This document shows, piece by piece, positions 34,265 through 42,946 of a stretch of 64,000 bases of DNA; the first letter of the stretch is position 1; the number at the start of each line of letters is the position of its first letter. The DNA comes from Brachybacterium halotolerans. GTDB lineage: Bacteria; Actinomycetota; Actinomycetes; Actinomycetales; Dermabacteraceae. The stretch lies in contig NZ_JAEDAJ010000002.1 of NCBI RefSeq assembly GCF_016623465.1, positions 198,093 through 262,092 of the forward strand, read 5' to 3'. The notes under the pieces are model-generated. The model was not told the DNA's origin. It did not search any database and saw only the letters and a list, made by a program, of their open reading frames with translations. The position numbers were made by a program, and so were the translations under genes.

Positions 34265-34897
34265 ATGTCTTCGACGCCCTCACCCCGCTTCCGCCGGCCA
34301 GCTCCCCTGTTCGCGGCGCGCGCGGAGGAGATCCCGGGCGCTCCCGATCCGCAGCTCGCGACGGACCTGGGTCACGAGAGCGCCCGCGCGCTGCTGGACG
34401 GGGTGTACCGCAGCACCGACCCGGCCGTCGTCGAGCGGGTGCTGCACCTGGTGGAGACCGAGGGCCTCGACGATCTCGCCTCGCTGTGGTCGGGCTCCCC
34501 GGCGGAGACCCTGCCCGGCGCGCTGTGGCGCCTGTACGTGCTGCACACGTGGGCGCAGCGCAACGCCCATGACGTAGTGCGCCGCTACCGCGAGGGGACG
34601 CACACGATCCCCGGCCTGCGCTACCTCGCGGGCGTCGCGGAGCCGCCGGACATCGACCAGGTCCGCGCGACGCTCGACGAGATCCTGCGCGGCGCCTTCA
34701 CGGGCGACCTGCCGATCGCGCTCGGCCGCGCCGGGGCCGTCGCGGTGCTGTGCGCCCACGGCACCGCCCACCTGGCCGACCTCGAACGGACTCCTGAGCT
34801 CCAGCACGCGATGACGACGCAGGCGTCCCGTCTGCTCTCCACCGGCGAGGAGCTCACCGAGGCCGCCCGCATGGCGGAGGCCGGCACCCTGAGCTGA
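34265..34897 (+). CDS. Conserved hypothetical helical protein
   Basis: 210 aa, predicted mostly alpha-helical and soluble. Notable segments: RALLDGVYRSTDPAVVERVLHLVETEGLDDLASLWS, LPGALWRLYVLHTWAQRNAHDVVRRYREG and IDQVRATLDEILRGAFTGDLPIALGRAGAVAVL. No catalytic motif seen. Similar small proteins occur in Micrococcales but I know no function. Leaderless ATG. Confidence 0.75.
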   Translation: MSSTPSPRFRRPAPLFAARAEEIPGAPDPQLATDLGHESARALLDGVYRSTDPAVVERVLHLVETEGLDDLASLWSGSPAETLPGALWRLYVLHTWAQRNAHDVVRRYREGTHTIPGLRYLAGVAEPPDIDQVRATLDEILRGAFTGDLPIALGRAGAVAVLCAHGTAHLADLERTPELQHAMTTQASRLLSTGEELTEAARMAEAGTLS

Positions 34898-35276
34898 CGC
34901 CGGCCCCGGCACGCCCGGCGTCGGCTGTGCTCCCACCGGACCGCAGCCCTGGCCCCGCCCGCCCTCGGTCGCATTCCCGGATCCGTCCCGTCCGTCTCGA
35001 TCCCCACATACCCGCGACCCGTGATGCGTCGTGGGTTGCCGATGTCCTACGATGGGACGCGCGTCGGGCCGCGGTTGCCCCGGGCTCCAACATTCGCCGC
35101 TTCGAGCGGCCTTCGCGCCGTCAGGCGCACCCGGTCCGGCGCGCCCCTTCTTCTGCGGGCGGCGTCGTCGCCCCTTGGATGGCGCCCTCGGGCGTCAGTC
35201 GTGTTCACCCGCACTGCCGGGTGTCGACCTGTCCGTGCCGAGCATCCGTGCCGACCCGCCCTTGCGAGGAGACGTC
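34898..35276. other. Intergenic region upstream of the phosphate-transport pair
   Basis: No gene. TACGAT at 35048-35053, inside GTCC-TACGATG-GGAC, is the best -10 candidate, giving a leader of ~215 nt before the GTG at 35277. No PHO box could be recognised with confidence. Confidence 0.4.
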
Positions 35277-35903
35277 GTGGCGTTCCGCTTGTTCTCCCGT
35301 CGCTTCGAGAGCTCCCTGCACGACCTCTTCAACGATCTTGCGCAGGTGCTGGTCGCCGGAGCGGAGATCCACTCGCGCACCCTCGGCCAGTCCCCGCGAG
35401 ACCGGGCTCGCAGCGCCCCGCGCCTGCACGAGCTGGCAAGCGACTCCTCGCAGCTCTCGCACCGGATCGCGAACCGTCTGGCGGATTCGCTGATCACCCC
35501 CTTCGAGGCCGACGCCCTCCACGACCTCGCGCTGACGATGTCCGACCTCATGTACTCCCTCGAGCGCACGGCGGAGCTCTCGGCGGCGCGCGGCGCCACG
35601 GCCGTGCCCGACGTGCTGCTGGAGGCTGCACAGCTCATCGAGCGCGGCTGCGAGCTGACGGTCGAGGCGGTCTGGAAGCTGCAGGCGGTCAAGGAGCTCG
35701 AGGGGTACGCCCAGGAGATGCGGCGCCTGCGCCGCCACGGCGACGGCCTTGCCCTGCGCGCGCGCACCGAGGTCTACGCGCGCGGCGGCGCGGCGGCGGA
35801 CCTGCTGCGCGAGCGCGACCAGGTCGAAAGCGTCGAGGCGAGCCTACGGCTGCTGGACGAGCTGGGACGCACGGCGGACCTGCTGCGCGTCAAGGCACCG
35901 TAA
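35277..35903 (+). CDS. PhoU-like/DUF47 protein, phosphate transporter accessory
   Basis: 208 aa, all-helical. MAFRLFSRRFESSLHDLFNDLAQVLVAGAEIHS, then ANRLADSLITPFEADALHDLALTMSDLMYSLERTAEL, matches the DUF47/PhoU-like helper proteins that precede Pit genes. Probably controls or assists the transporter encoded 8 bp downstream. GTG start chosen for its GCGAGGA ribosome site; the longer upstream frame is Pro/Arg-rich non-coding DNA. Confidence 0.88.
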   Translation: MAFRLFSRRFESSLHDLFNDLAQVLVAGAEIHSRTLGQSPRDRARSAPRLHELASDSSQLSHRIANRLADSLITPFEADALHDLALTMSDLMYSLERTAELSAARGATAVPDVLLEAAQLIERGCELTVEAVWKLQAVKELEGYAQEMRRLRRHGDGLALRARTEVYARGGAAADLLRERDQVESVEASLRLLDELGRTADLLRVKAP

Positions 35904-35911
35904 GCCCGCCG

Positions 35912-36934
35912 ATGCTCTCGCCCTTCTTCGTCGCGGCGGTGTGCCTGGCCCTCGTCATGGCCTACGTGAACGGCCTGCACGACGCCTCGAACGCCGTCTC
36001 CACCACCATCGCCACGCGTGCGATGTCCGAGCGCGCTGCCCTGATCCTCGCCGCGATCCTCAACCTGCTGGGCTCCCTGCTGGGGCTCGGCATGTCGCTG
36101 ACCGGGGCCCGCTGGGCGCTCGAGCTCGCGGGCCTGGAGTCCCTCACCCACGCCGACGTCCACGGCGACCCGCGGGTGCCGCCGATGCTCGTGGGCGTGG
36201 CGCTCGCGGTGATCAGCTGGTCGCTCCTCACGTGGGCGCTCGGGATCCCCTCCTCGACGTGGCAGGCGATGCTCGGCGCGGCCGCCGGGGCGGCTCTCGC
36301 GATGGGGGTGCCGGTGCCCTGGCTCGCCGCGCTAGCCCTGATCGTCCTGCCCCTCGTCGTCGCGCCGGTGGTCAGCGGCGTCGCCTCCTACGCGCTCGCT
36401 CGCGGGATCCGCCGCCTGGGAGCGGAGGACCGCATCAGCATCGGGACCCTGCAGTTCCTGCAGACCCTCTCCGCCGGCGCCGTCGCCACCGCCCATGGAT
36501 TCTCCGACTCGCGGATCTCGATGGCGCTGATCGTGCTCGCGGCCTCCTACCAGGGCATCGAGATGGCGGACACCCCTGCCGCCCTCTCCGCGATGGTCGC
36601 CGTCTCGCTCGCCCTCGCGCTCGGGACGCTCGTGGGCGGGCATCGCATCATCCGCACGCTCGCTCGTCGTCTGACGAACCTGGCCACGGTCCAGGGCTTC
36701 GCCGCCGAGACCGTCGCCGCGATCGTGGTGCTCGTGGGCGCGAGCGGCACGGGCACCTCCTTCTCGACCTCGCAGTCCCTGACGTCGAGCGTCGTCGGCT
36801 CCGGTCTCGCTCTGGGCCCGCGCCAGATCCGCTGGAAGCTGTTCGGCGGGATCCTGGGCATCTGGGTCGCGACGCCGGTCGCGTGCCTGGGGCTGGGCGC
36901 GATGTGCACGCTGCTGGTGCACCGCCTCACCTGA
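35912..36934 (+). CDS. Inorganic phosphate transporter (Pit family)
   Basis: 340 aa, about ten membrane spans in two inverted halves. The duplicated signature is visible as NGLHDASNAVSTTIATRAMS (residues 20-39) and AHGFSDSRISMALI in the second half. Low-affinity metal-phosphate symporter of the inner membrane. Begins 8 bp after the PhoU-like gene, forming a two-gene operon. Somewhat shorter than E. coli PitA, as usual for actinobacterial versions. Confidence 0.92.
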   Translation: MLSPFFVAAVCLALVMAYVNGLHDASNAVSTTIATRAMSERAALILAAILNLLGSLLGLGMSLTGARWALELAGLESLTHADVHGDPRVPPMLVGVALAVISWSLLTWALGIPSSTWQAMLGAAAGAALAMGVPVPWLAALALIVLPLVVAPVVSGVASYALARGIRRLGAEDRISIGTLQFLQTLSAGAVATAHGFSDSRISMALIVLAASYQGIEMADTPAALSAMVAVSLALALGTLVGGHRIIRTLARRLTNLATVQGFAAETVAAIVVLVGASGTGTSFSTSQSLTSSVVGSGLALGPRQIRWKLFGGILGIWVATPVACLGLGAMCTLLVHRLT

Positions 36935-36967
36935 GACCCCGCGTCCCCGCGCGCACCCTGCCGATGT

Positions 36968-36994
36968 TCGGGACGTCTCGTTATCCTGTCCCGA
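36968..36994. promoter_or_regulatory. Inverted repeat over a -10 box
   Basis: TCGGGAC (36968-36974) and GTCCCGA (36988-36994) flank TTATCCT, a likely -10 element for the gene at 37021. Possible operator. Confidence 0.4.
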
Positions 36995-37020
36995 CCAGAC
37001 GTCGCCTCACAGGAGGTCAG

Positions 37021-37992
37021 ATGCCCTCGCCCGACGAGCGCCCCGCCGCACGACCTCGCCCCAGCTACGGCCTGCCCGGACCGGGCACGAACGCGTCCGA
37101 CGGCCCCTCGGCCGACCGGGGCCGCCCGACGTACGGCCAGTCGGCGCCCGGCGCGCCGTCCGCGGGCACGAGCGGCGGCACGTCGCCTGCCGGCCCGAAC
37201 GTCGGCGCGTCCGACGGAGCGCCGAACACCGGCGCGAACGGCTCGGCGGGTCCCTCGGCCCCGTCCGGTCCGACGGGCTACGTCCTCCCCCCGAAGGGCC
37301 AGCGCGGCTCCGCCGGCGGCCCGACGGGCCCCGCAGGGAACCAGGCAGGACCCGGCGGCGGCCCGGCAGGACCGGGCAGCCCGGCAGGACCGGCCGGCCC
37401 GGCGGGACCGGCGTACGGGCCTGCGGGATCCGGCGGGCCGACGGGCCCCGCGGGAGCGGCCGCGCCGACACGCCGGCGCGGGAAGCTCCCGCTGATCCTG
37501 GGCATCGTGCTCATCGTCATCGCGCTCGCCCTGGCGATCATCGGCCCGATCATCAGCGTGCGGAACGTGGTCTCTGCGATCGACGCGGACGGCAACGCCA
37601 TCTCCGACGGCAAGGCCGAGGTCCCGCTGAACGAGTTCGACATGATCCTCGTGTACGTCCCGAGCGACGACTCGGGGACCGCCGAGTGCACGTCGTCGAG
37701 CCCCGGGGACTCCTCCGTGCAGACGGACACCGGCGGCGGACAGTCCGTCACCTTCCCCAACGGCACCTCCTACGAGCAGCGCTCGGGGATCCTCGCGACC
37801 TCGGACACGACCGTGACCGTCTCCTGCACCGGCACCAGCTCGGCCGACGCGATGTACGTGGGCCCGATCAACGTGTGGGGCTTCGTGGTGCCGTTCTTCG
37901 GCGGCATCGTGCTGGGCCTGTTCATCGGACTGATCGGCCTGGTCCTCACGATCGTGGGGATCGTGCTGATGGTGCGCTCGCGTCGGGCGTGA
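37021..37992 (+). CDS. Membrane protein with collagen-like Gly/Pro-rich N terminus
   Basis: 323 aa. Residues 1-150 are disordered and Gly/Pro/Ala-rich, including GPAGP-type triplets resembling collagen. A first span (LPLILGIVLIVIALALAIIGPII) is followed by an extracytoplasmic domain of ~110 residues with two cysteines (AECTSS, VSCTGT) likely forming a disulphide, and a last span pair near the C terminus (VVPFFGGIVLGLFIGLIGLVLTIVGIVLMV). ATG is fixed by AGGAGGTCAG. Overlaps the next gene by one base, so they are co-transcribed. Function unknown. Confidence 0.82.
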   Translation: MPSPDERPAARPRPSYGLPGPGTNASDGPSADRGRPTYGQSAPGAPSAGTSGGTSPAGPNVGASDGAPNTGANGSAGPSAPSGPTGYVLPPKGQRGSAGGPTGPAGNQAGPGGGPAGPGSPAGPAGPAGPAYGPAGSGGPTGPAGAAAPTRRRGKLPLILGIVLIVIALALAIIGPIISVRNVVSAIDADGNAISDGKAEVPLNEFDMILVYVPSDDSGTAECTSSSPGDSSVQTDTGGGQSVTFPNGTSYEQRSGILATSDTTVTVSCTGTSSADAMYVGPINVWGFVVPFFGGIVLGLFIGLIGLVLTIVGIVLMVRSRRA

Positions 37993-38948
37993 TGCGCATG
38001 CCGTCCTCGCAGCCCACCTCGCCCGAGCCCGAGGAGCCTGGCGCGCCTGACGCGAACCTGCCACAGGCCGGGACGGCCGACGCGGAACCTGCCCAGCCCG
38101 CGACGGCGGACGCGAACACGCCTCAGGCCGAAGAGGCCTGGCCCGGAGGGATCCCGCCGGTCGAGCCCCGGCCACGCTCGTCCTGGCCGGGCGCACCCCG
38201 CCCGGCCGCCGCCGCGACGCAGGGCTCCGGCGACTCCGGCGACTCCCGCGAACCTCATGAGTCGCCCGCGTCCACCGACTCCCGACCCCGGACGGCCAAG
38301 CGCACGGCGTCCCGGCATGACGCGTCCCGCTCCGCTGCCCCGTCGGGCGCCTCCCGCACCGGTGCCTCTCGAACACAGACCTCTGAGTCCGGTGCATCTG
38401 GTGCCTCACGAGCCAGCGCGTCCCGCTCCGTTGCCTCTCGCACCGATGCCGACGGTCCGAACCCGTCCTCCCGCGACACAGCCTCGCGAGAGACTTCCCG
38501 GTCCACCGGACCGCGCCGCGGCCCCATCGACACCCCGCGCGCCTCGCGGGCGATCGCCACGCTCGTGCTGGCGGTGCTCGCGGCGATCCTGGTGTGGGTG
38601 GTCGCGACCCCGATCGCCGGGCTCGACCTGCACGCCGGCGGCTGGTCCATCAGCCCCGGGGCCATCATCCCCGCGGTGCTCGTGCCCGGGATCCTCGCCT
38701 GGGTGCTGCGGATCGCCTTCGAGCCCTCGCCCCGCGGGCCCCTGATCTGGACGATCATCACGGTCGTGGTGCTCGCGCTGTCCCTGCTCGGACCGGTGGT
38801 GATGGGCGCTTCGGGGCCGATCCTGCTGGCGCTGCTGACGATGCACCTGGTCGTCGGTATCGTGCTCGTCGTCGGCCTGCGCGGTCCGCGCGGGACGGTG
38901 CACGTCTCCCGCACCCCACGCGCGCAGGAGAAGGTCGGGCCTCTCTAG
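37992..38948 (+). CDS. DUF6069-like membrane protein with long disordered N terminus
   Basis: 318 aa. Residues 1-180 are Ser/Ala/Arg/Pro-rich and disordered (repeating SRTGAS, SRSVAS). The C-terminal part has four spans: ATLVLAVLAAILVWVVATPIAG, AIIPAVLVPGILAWVLRIAF, LIWTIITVVVLALSLLGPVVMG and LLALLTMHLVVGIVLVVGL, the four-helix pattern of DUF6069. Starts at ATG 37992 or GTG 37989, overlapping the previous stop. Function unknown. Confidence 0.75.
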   Translation: MRMPSSQPTSPEPEEPGAPDANLPQAGTADAEPAQPATADANTPQAEEAWPGGIPPVEPRPRSSWPGAPRPAAAATQGSGDSGDSREPHESPASTDSRPRTAKRTASRHDASRSAAPSGASRTGASRTQTSESGASGASRASASRSVASRTDADGPNPSSRDTASRETSRSTGPRRGPIDTPRASRAIATLVLAVLAAILVWVVATPIAGLDLHAGGWSISPGAIIPAVLVPGILAWVLRIAFEPSPRGPLIWTIITVVVLALSLLGPVVMGASGPILLALLTMHLVVGIVLVVGLRGPRGTVHVSRTPRAQEKVGPL

Positions 38949-38963
38949 GAGGAGATGAGACCG

Positions 38964-39734
38964 ATGATGTCGACTCAGGATCTCTGGACCGCTTGTCTGC
39001 TGATCCCCGCGATCGCCCTCGGCATCATCGGGGCCGTGGCCGCTCATCGTCGGCGGACCACCCTGGGCCTCTCCCTGCGCCACGGCGCCGTGACGGAGTT
39101 CCTGTCCGGCTGCGCGTTCTCCCTGCCGTTCGTGCTGGTGCTCATCGGGGTCATGGACCTCACCGGGCTCGTGGACGGCCCCGAGTGGATCGGGGGCTGG
39201 GCCTCCGCCGCGGGGATCGCCGTGTACTTCCTGGTGCTGTTCCTGCTCGAGGAGATCGCGTTCCGCGCGCTGCTGATGACGGGACTCGGCGTGATGATCG
39301 GGCGATCGGGCGCCTGGGTGATCACGGCGGTGGCGGTCGCGGGCGCCTACGCCTTCGCGCCGCACACGGGCGTGCTGCCGGTGGCGGGCGCGATCATCAC
39401 GAACCTGCTCACGGGTCTCGCGCGCTGGCGGACGGGTCGCATCTGGTGGGGGTTCGGGCAGCGCTGGCTGTGGAACACGGCGGTCGTCGCGCTCGGCTTC
39501 ACCGACAGCGGCTTCGCCCTCCAGGACGGCCTCATGCACCAGCCGATCGCCGGACCGTCGTGGCTGACGGGCGGCGGGTTCGGTCTAGAGGGCGGGGTCG
39601 GCGGCATCGCCATCCTGGTGGTGATGATGCTCGGCGTCGTGCTCTTCGCCCGAGGGCGCACGGGCCCCTGGCAGATCTCCGCCGCCTCTGCGGCGTCCGC
39701 GTCCGCCTCGGCACCGGTCTCCGAACGCCCGTAG
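38964..39734 (+). CDS. CPBP family intramembrane metalloprotease-like protein
   Basis: 256 aa with about seven spans. LLEEIAFRALL holds the EExxxR motif at Glu96, Glu97 and Arg101; the second motif is FAPH instead of FxxxH, and NLLTGLARWRTGRIWWGFGQRWLWN contains the later conserved segment. Such proteins process prenylated or signal peptides, or act in bacteriocin self-immunity. The AGGAGGAG ribosome site (38947-38954) touches the ATG at 38955, so ATG 38964 is preferred. Probably third gene of the 37021 operon. The tail is Ala/Ser-rich. Confidence 0.85.
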   Translation: MMSTQDLWTACLLIPAIALGIIGAVAAHRRRTTLGLSLRHGAVTEFLSGCAFSLPFVLVLIGVMDLTGLVDGPEWIGGWASAAGIAVYFLVLFLLEEIAFRALLMTGLGVMIGRSGAWVITAVAVAGAYAFAPHTGVLPVAGAIITNLLTGLARWRTGRIWWGFGQRWLWNTAVVALGFTDSGFALQDGLMHQPIAGPSWLTGGGFGLEGGVGGIAILVVMMLGVVLFARGRTGPWQISAASAASASASAPVSERP

Positions 39735-39781
39735 CCCCGTCACCCCCTCGCCCCGTCGCCCCGTCGCCTCATACTGGAGGC

Positions 39782-40636
39782 ATGCCGGAACTGCCCGAGC
39801 TCGACGCCGCCGTCGCGCAGATCGACCGACTCCTGGCCTCGCGTCCTCTGCACGGCGCGGACGTCGCTGCCATCAGCGTGCTGAAGACGGCGGACCCTCC
39901 CCTGGCCGATCTCACGGGCCGCGAGCTCACCGGGGTAAGTCGCCGCGGCAAGCATCTCCTGCTGGATCTCGAGGGGACCGCGCTGGTGATGCATCTGGCG
40001 CGCGCGGGCTGGCTGCGCCACCATGCGCAGGCTCCTGCGGGTGCGCCGGGGCCGCGCAAGGGCCCGCTCGCCGTGCGCATGGTGTGGGACGACGGCTCCG
40101 CCCTGGACGTCACCGAGCAGGGCACCCGCAAGGCCGTCGCGCTGTGGGCCACCACGGCCCCGGAGGAGCTGGAGACGCTGGCCCGGCTGGGACCGGAGGC
40201 CGACGCTCTCGACGAGGCCGCCTTCACGAGCATCTGCGCCGGCACCCACGCGCACCTGAAGACGATCCTCACCGACCAGACCCTGATGGCCGGCATCGGC
40301 AACGCCTGGTCCGACGAGGTCCTCCACACCGCGCGCCTCTCTCCCTTCGCCGCGGCCGACGGCCTGGATCGCGAGTCCTCCGCGCGTCTGCACACCGCCC
40401 TGCGCGAGGTGCTGGACCGCGCCGCGGAGGGGCTTCGGGACCTGCCGCTGGACCGCATCAAGCGGGCGAAGAAGGCGCTACTGCGTGTGCACGGCAGGGC
40501 CGGGGAGGACTGCCCCACGTGCGGGACGAGGATCGCGGAGGTCTCCTTCGCCGAGCGCTCCCTGCAGTACTGCCCCACCTGCCAGACCGGCGGTCGGCGT
40601 CTGAGCGACCGCCGGATGGACCGCCTGCTGCGCTGA
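39782..40636 (+). CDS. Fpg/Nei family DNA glycosylase
   Basis: 284 aa. N-terminal MPELPELD provides the catalytic proline (after Met removal) and glutamate; RGKHLLLDL contains the conserved lysine, and DQTLMAGIGNAWSDEVL is the H2TH helix-hairpin signature. A C-terminal zinc finger uses Cys244, Cys247, Cys264 and Cys267. It removes oxidised bases such as 8-oxoguanine or oxidised pyrimidines; Fpg versus Nei cannot be decided from sequence alone. CATACT lies 6 nt before the ATG, and GGAGG also fits as a ribosome site. Confidence 0.92.
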   Translation: MPELPELDAAVAQIDRLLASRPLHGADVAAISVLKTADPPLADLTGRELTGVSRRGKHLLLDLEGTALVMHLARAGWLRHHAQAPAGAPGPRKGPLAVRMVWDDGSALDVTEQGTRKAVALWATTAPEELETLARLGPEADALDEAAFTSICAGTHAHLKTILTDQTLMAGIGNAWSDEVLHTARLSPFAAADGLDRESSARLHTALREVLDRAAEGLRDLPLDRIKRAKKALLRVHGRAGEDCPTCGTRIAEVSFAERSLQYCPTCQTGGRRLSDRRMDRLLR

Positions 40637-40775
40637 CCACGGCTCCTCCCGGGCACCGTCCGGGACCCTTCCGGGATCGTGGACAGGCCCCATCTCACGC
40701 ACCGGGCCCCGGGCGGCGGCGCCCAGCCGCGCTTCCTAGAGTGGGCCGATCGGACCAATCGAGGGAGAGATGATC

Positions 40776-42419
40776 ATGGCGCAGCATGAGCGAGCAGGTC
40801 AGAAGGCCCGCCCGGAGGATCTTGTCGACGTCGCGGAGCTGTTGGACGCGTACTACGACCTCCATCCGGATGCGAGCGATCCCGATCAGGCGGTCGTCTT
40901 CGGCACCTCGGGCCATCGCGGCTCGTCGCTGGACACGGCGTTCAACGAGGACCACATCGCGGCGACGACGCAGGCGATCGTGGAGTACCGGGCCGCGCAG
41001 GGGATCCGCGGCCCGCTGTTCATCGGCCGGGACACGCATGCGCTGTCCACCCCGGCCTTCGACACCGCGCTCGAGGTGCTCGGCGGCAACGACGTCACCG
41101 TGCTCATCGACTCGCGCGACGCCTATACGCCGACGCCCGCGGTCTCGCACGCGATCCTCGTGCACAACCGCGGCAAGGGCGGCCAGGATGCGACCCGGGC
41201 CGACGGCATCGTCGTCACCCCGAGCCACAACCCCCCGCGCGACGGCGGCTTCAAGTACAACCCGCCGCACGGCGGACCGGCGGGCTCCGACGCGACCGGC
41301 TGGATCGCCGATCGCGCGAACGAGCTGTTGAAAAGCGGCCTGAGCGGCGTGCGGCGGATCGAGCGCCAGCAGGCCCACGCCCGCGCCGAGCGCTACGACT
41401 ACCTCAAGAACTACATCGACGACCTGCCCAGCGTGGTGGACCTCGATGCGATCCGCAGCGCGGGCGTGCACATCGGCGCGGACCCGCTGGGCGGCGCCTC
41501 GGTGGACTACTGGGCGATGATCGCCGAGATGCACGACCTGAACCTCGACGTCGTGAACCCGAACGTCGACCCGCAGTGGTCGTTCATGACGCTGGACCGC
41601 GACGGCAAGATCCGTATGGACTGCTCGAGCCCCTGGGCGATGGCCTCGCTGCTCGAGGTCAAGGACCGCTACGACATCGCCACCGGCAACGACGCGGACT
41701 CCGATCGTCACGGCATCGTCACGCCCGACGGCGGGTTGATGAACCCCAACCACTATCTCGCGGTCGCGATCCGCTACCTCTTCTCCCATCGGCCCGACTG
41801 GCCGACGTCCGCGAAGGTCGGCAAGACCATCGTCTCCTCCTCGCTCATCGACAAGGTGACGGCGTCGCTGGGTCGAGAGCTGTTCGAGGTGCCCGTGGGC
41901 TTCAAGTACTTCGTGCCCGGCCTCATCGACTCCTCGGTGGGCTTCGGCGGAGAGGAGAGCGCGGGCGCCTCGTTCCTGCGACGCGACGGCAGCGTATGGA
42001 CGACCGACAAGGACGGCATCATCCTCGCGCTGCTGGCCTCGGAGATCCTCGCCGTCACCGGGAAGACCCCGAGCCAGCTGCACGGCGAGCTCGTCGAGGA
42101 GTTCGGCGCGAGCGCCTACGCCCGCATCGACGCCCCGGCGAACCGGGAGCAGAAGGCGAAGCTCAAGAGCCTCACGCCCGACGCGGTGAGCGCCACCGAC
42201 CTCGCCGGCGAGACCATCACCGACAAGATGACGGTCGCGCCCGACGGCTCCGCGATCGGCGGCCTCAAGGTCTCCACCGAGAGCTCGTGGTTCGCCGCGC
42301 GCCCCTCGGGCACGGAGGACGTCTACAAGATCTACGCCGAGTCCTTCCGCGGCGAGGACCACCTCGCCGAGGTCCAGGAGGCCGCGAAGAAGGTCGTCGA
42401 CACCGCCCTGGAGGGCTGA
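40776..42419 (+). CDS. pgm: Phosphoglucomutase (alpha-D-glucose phosphate-specific)
   Basis: 547 aa. Interconverts glucose-1- and glucose-6-phosphate. The phosphorylated serine is Ser150 in VVTPSHNPPRDGG; the Mg site reads GNDADSDRHGI, sugar loop GGEESAGASFLR, and phosphate-binding ARPSGTEDVYKIYAES at the end. VFGTSGHRGSS at the start is typical of the bacterial Pgm form. ATG 40776 is preferred to ATG 40770 because GAGGGA lies at proper distance. A strong terminator follows. Links glycogen or cell-wall precursor metabolism to glycolysis. Confidence 0.95.
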   Translation: MAQHERAGQKARPEDLVDVAELLDAYYDLHPDASDPDQAVVFGTSGHRGSSLDTAFNEDHIAATTQAIVEYRAAQGIRGPLFIGRDTHALSTPAFDTALEVLGGNDVTVLIDSRDAYTPTPAVSHAILVHNRGKGGQDATRADGIVVTPSHNPPRDGGFKYNPPHGGPAGSDATGWIADRANELLKSGLSGVRRIERQQAHARAERYDYLKNYIDDLPSVVDLDAIRSAGVHIGADPLGGASVDYWAMIAEMHDLNLDVVNPNVDPQWSFMTLDRDGKIRMDCSSPWAMASLLEVKDRYDIATGNDADSDRHGIVTPDGGLMNPNHYLAVAIRYLFSHRPDWPTSAKVGKTIVSSSLIDKVTASLGRELFEVPVGFKYFVPGLIDSSVGFGGEESAGASFLRRDGSVWTTDKDGIILALLASEILAVTGKTPSQLHGELVEEFGASAYARIDAPANREQKAKLKSLTPDAVSATDLAGETITDKMTVAPDGSAIGGLKVSTESSWFAARPSGTEDVYKIYAESFRGEDHLAEVQEAAKKVVDTALEG

Positions 42420-42442
42420 CTCCGGGCCGACGGAGCACCGTG

Positions 42443-42476
42443 CAGCGCCCGTCCCGCCGTCGTGGGGCGGGCGCTG
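42443..42476 (+). terminator. Terminator hairpin after pgm
   Basis: CAGCGCCCGTCCC pairs with GGGGCGGGCGCTG (13 bp with one G-T pair) around an 8-nt loop, 23 bp past the pgm stop. Confidence 0.75.
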
Positions 42477-42946
42477 CGCGTGTGGGGCCGCTCGCGCACG
42501 GGCCCCACGCGCGTGCGCGCGGGACAGGTTGTGGTTACCGTAGAGTCTTCAACTTCCGACCTCCGCCTTCCGGGCCGACGACCCCCGCGCATCCTGCTTC
42601 CCCCGGGTTCCCCCGGTGCTCGGATGCGCTTCCCAGGACGTTCCCCGCGATGAGCGCTCGTGCACACCGCCATTGCGCGCTCGCCGGGAAAGAGGCAGGG
42701 TGGTAGTTGGCCAAGGAACAGTAACGAGTCGGCAAAGGGCACACGGAGCTTCCCCGCACATACCCACCCAATCCGCCCGTCCGGTTGGCACGAAGATTGC
42801 TGACCTGCAAAGACGACGCAAGCCCCGGACTTCGCCCTCGCCATGTATCGTTCCGCAGAGCAATGACCCACACCACGTGGGAACCCCATCCGAGGACGGA
42901 TCGTCGACCGGCGAGCCGCACAGAGTGACGCAAGGAGAGGAGGCGC
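42477..42946. other. Long lower-GC upstream region of the surface-protein gene
   Basis: About 470 bp without a credible gene, less GC-rich than average. TAGAGT at 42540-42545 may be a -10 box, giving a leader of nearly 400 nt. CCCAC-ACCA-CGTGGG (42870-42884) is an inverted repeat near the 3' end. I could not match it to the c-di-AMP (ydaO) or another known riboswitch. Confidence 0.4.

Noticed and set aside
42477-42946. c-di-AMP (ydaO) riboswitch upstream of the surface protein
   Set aside because: Such leaders are common before wall-associated proteins in Actinobacteria, but none of the conserved ydaO core segments could be found.
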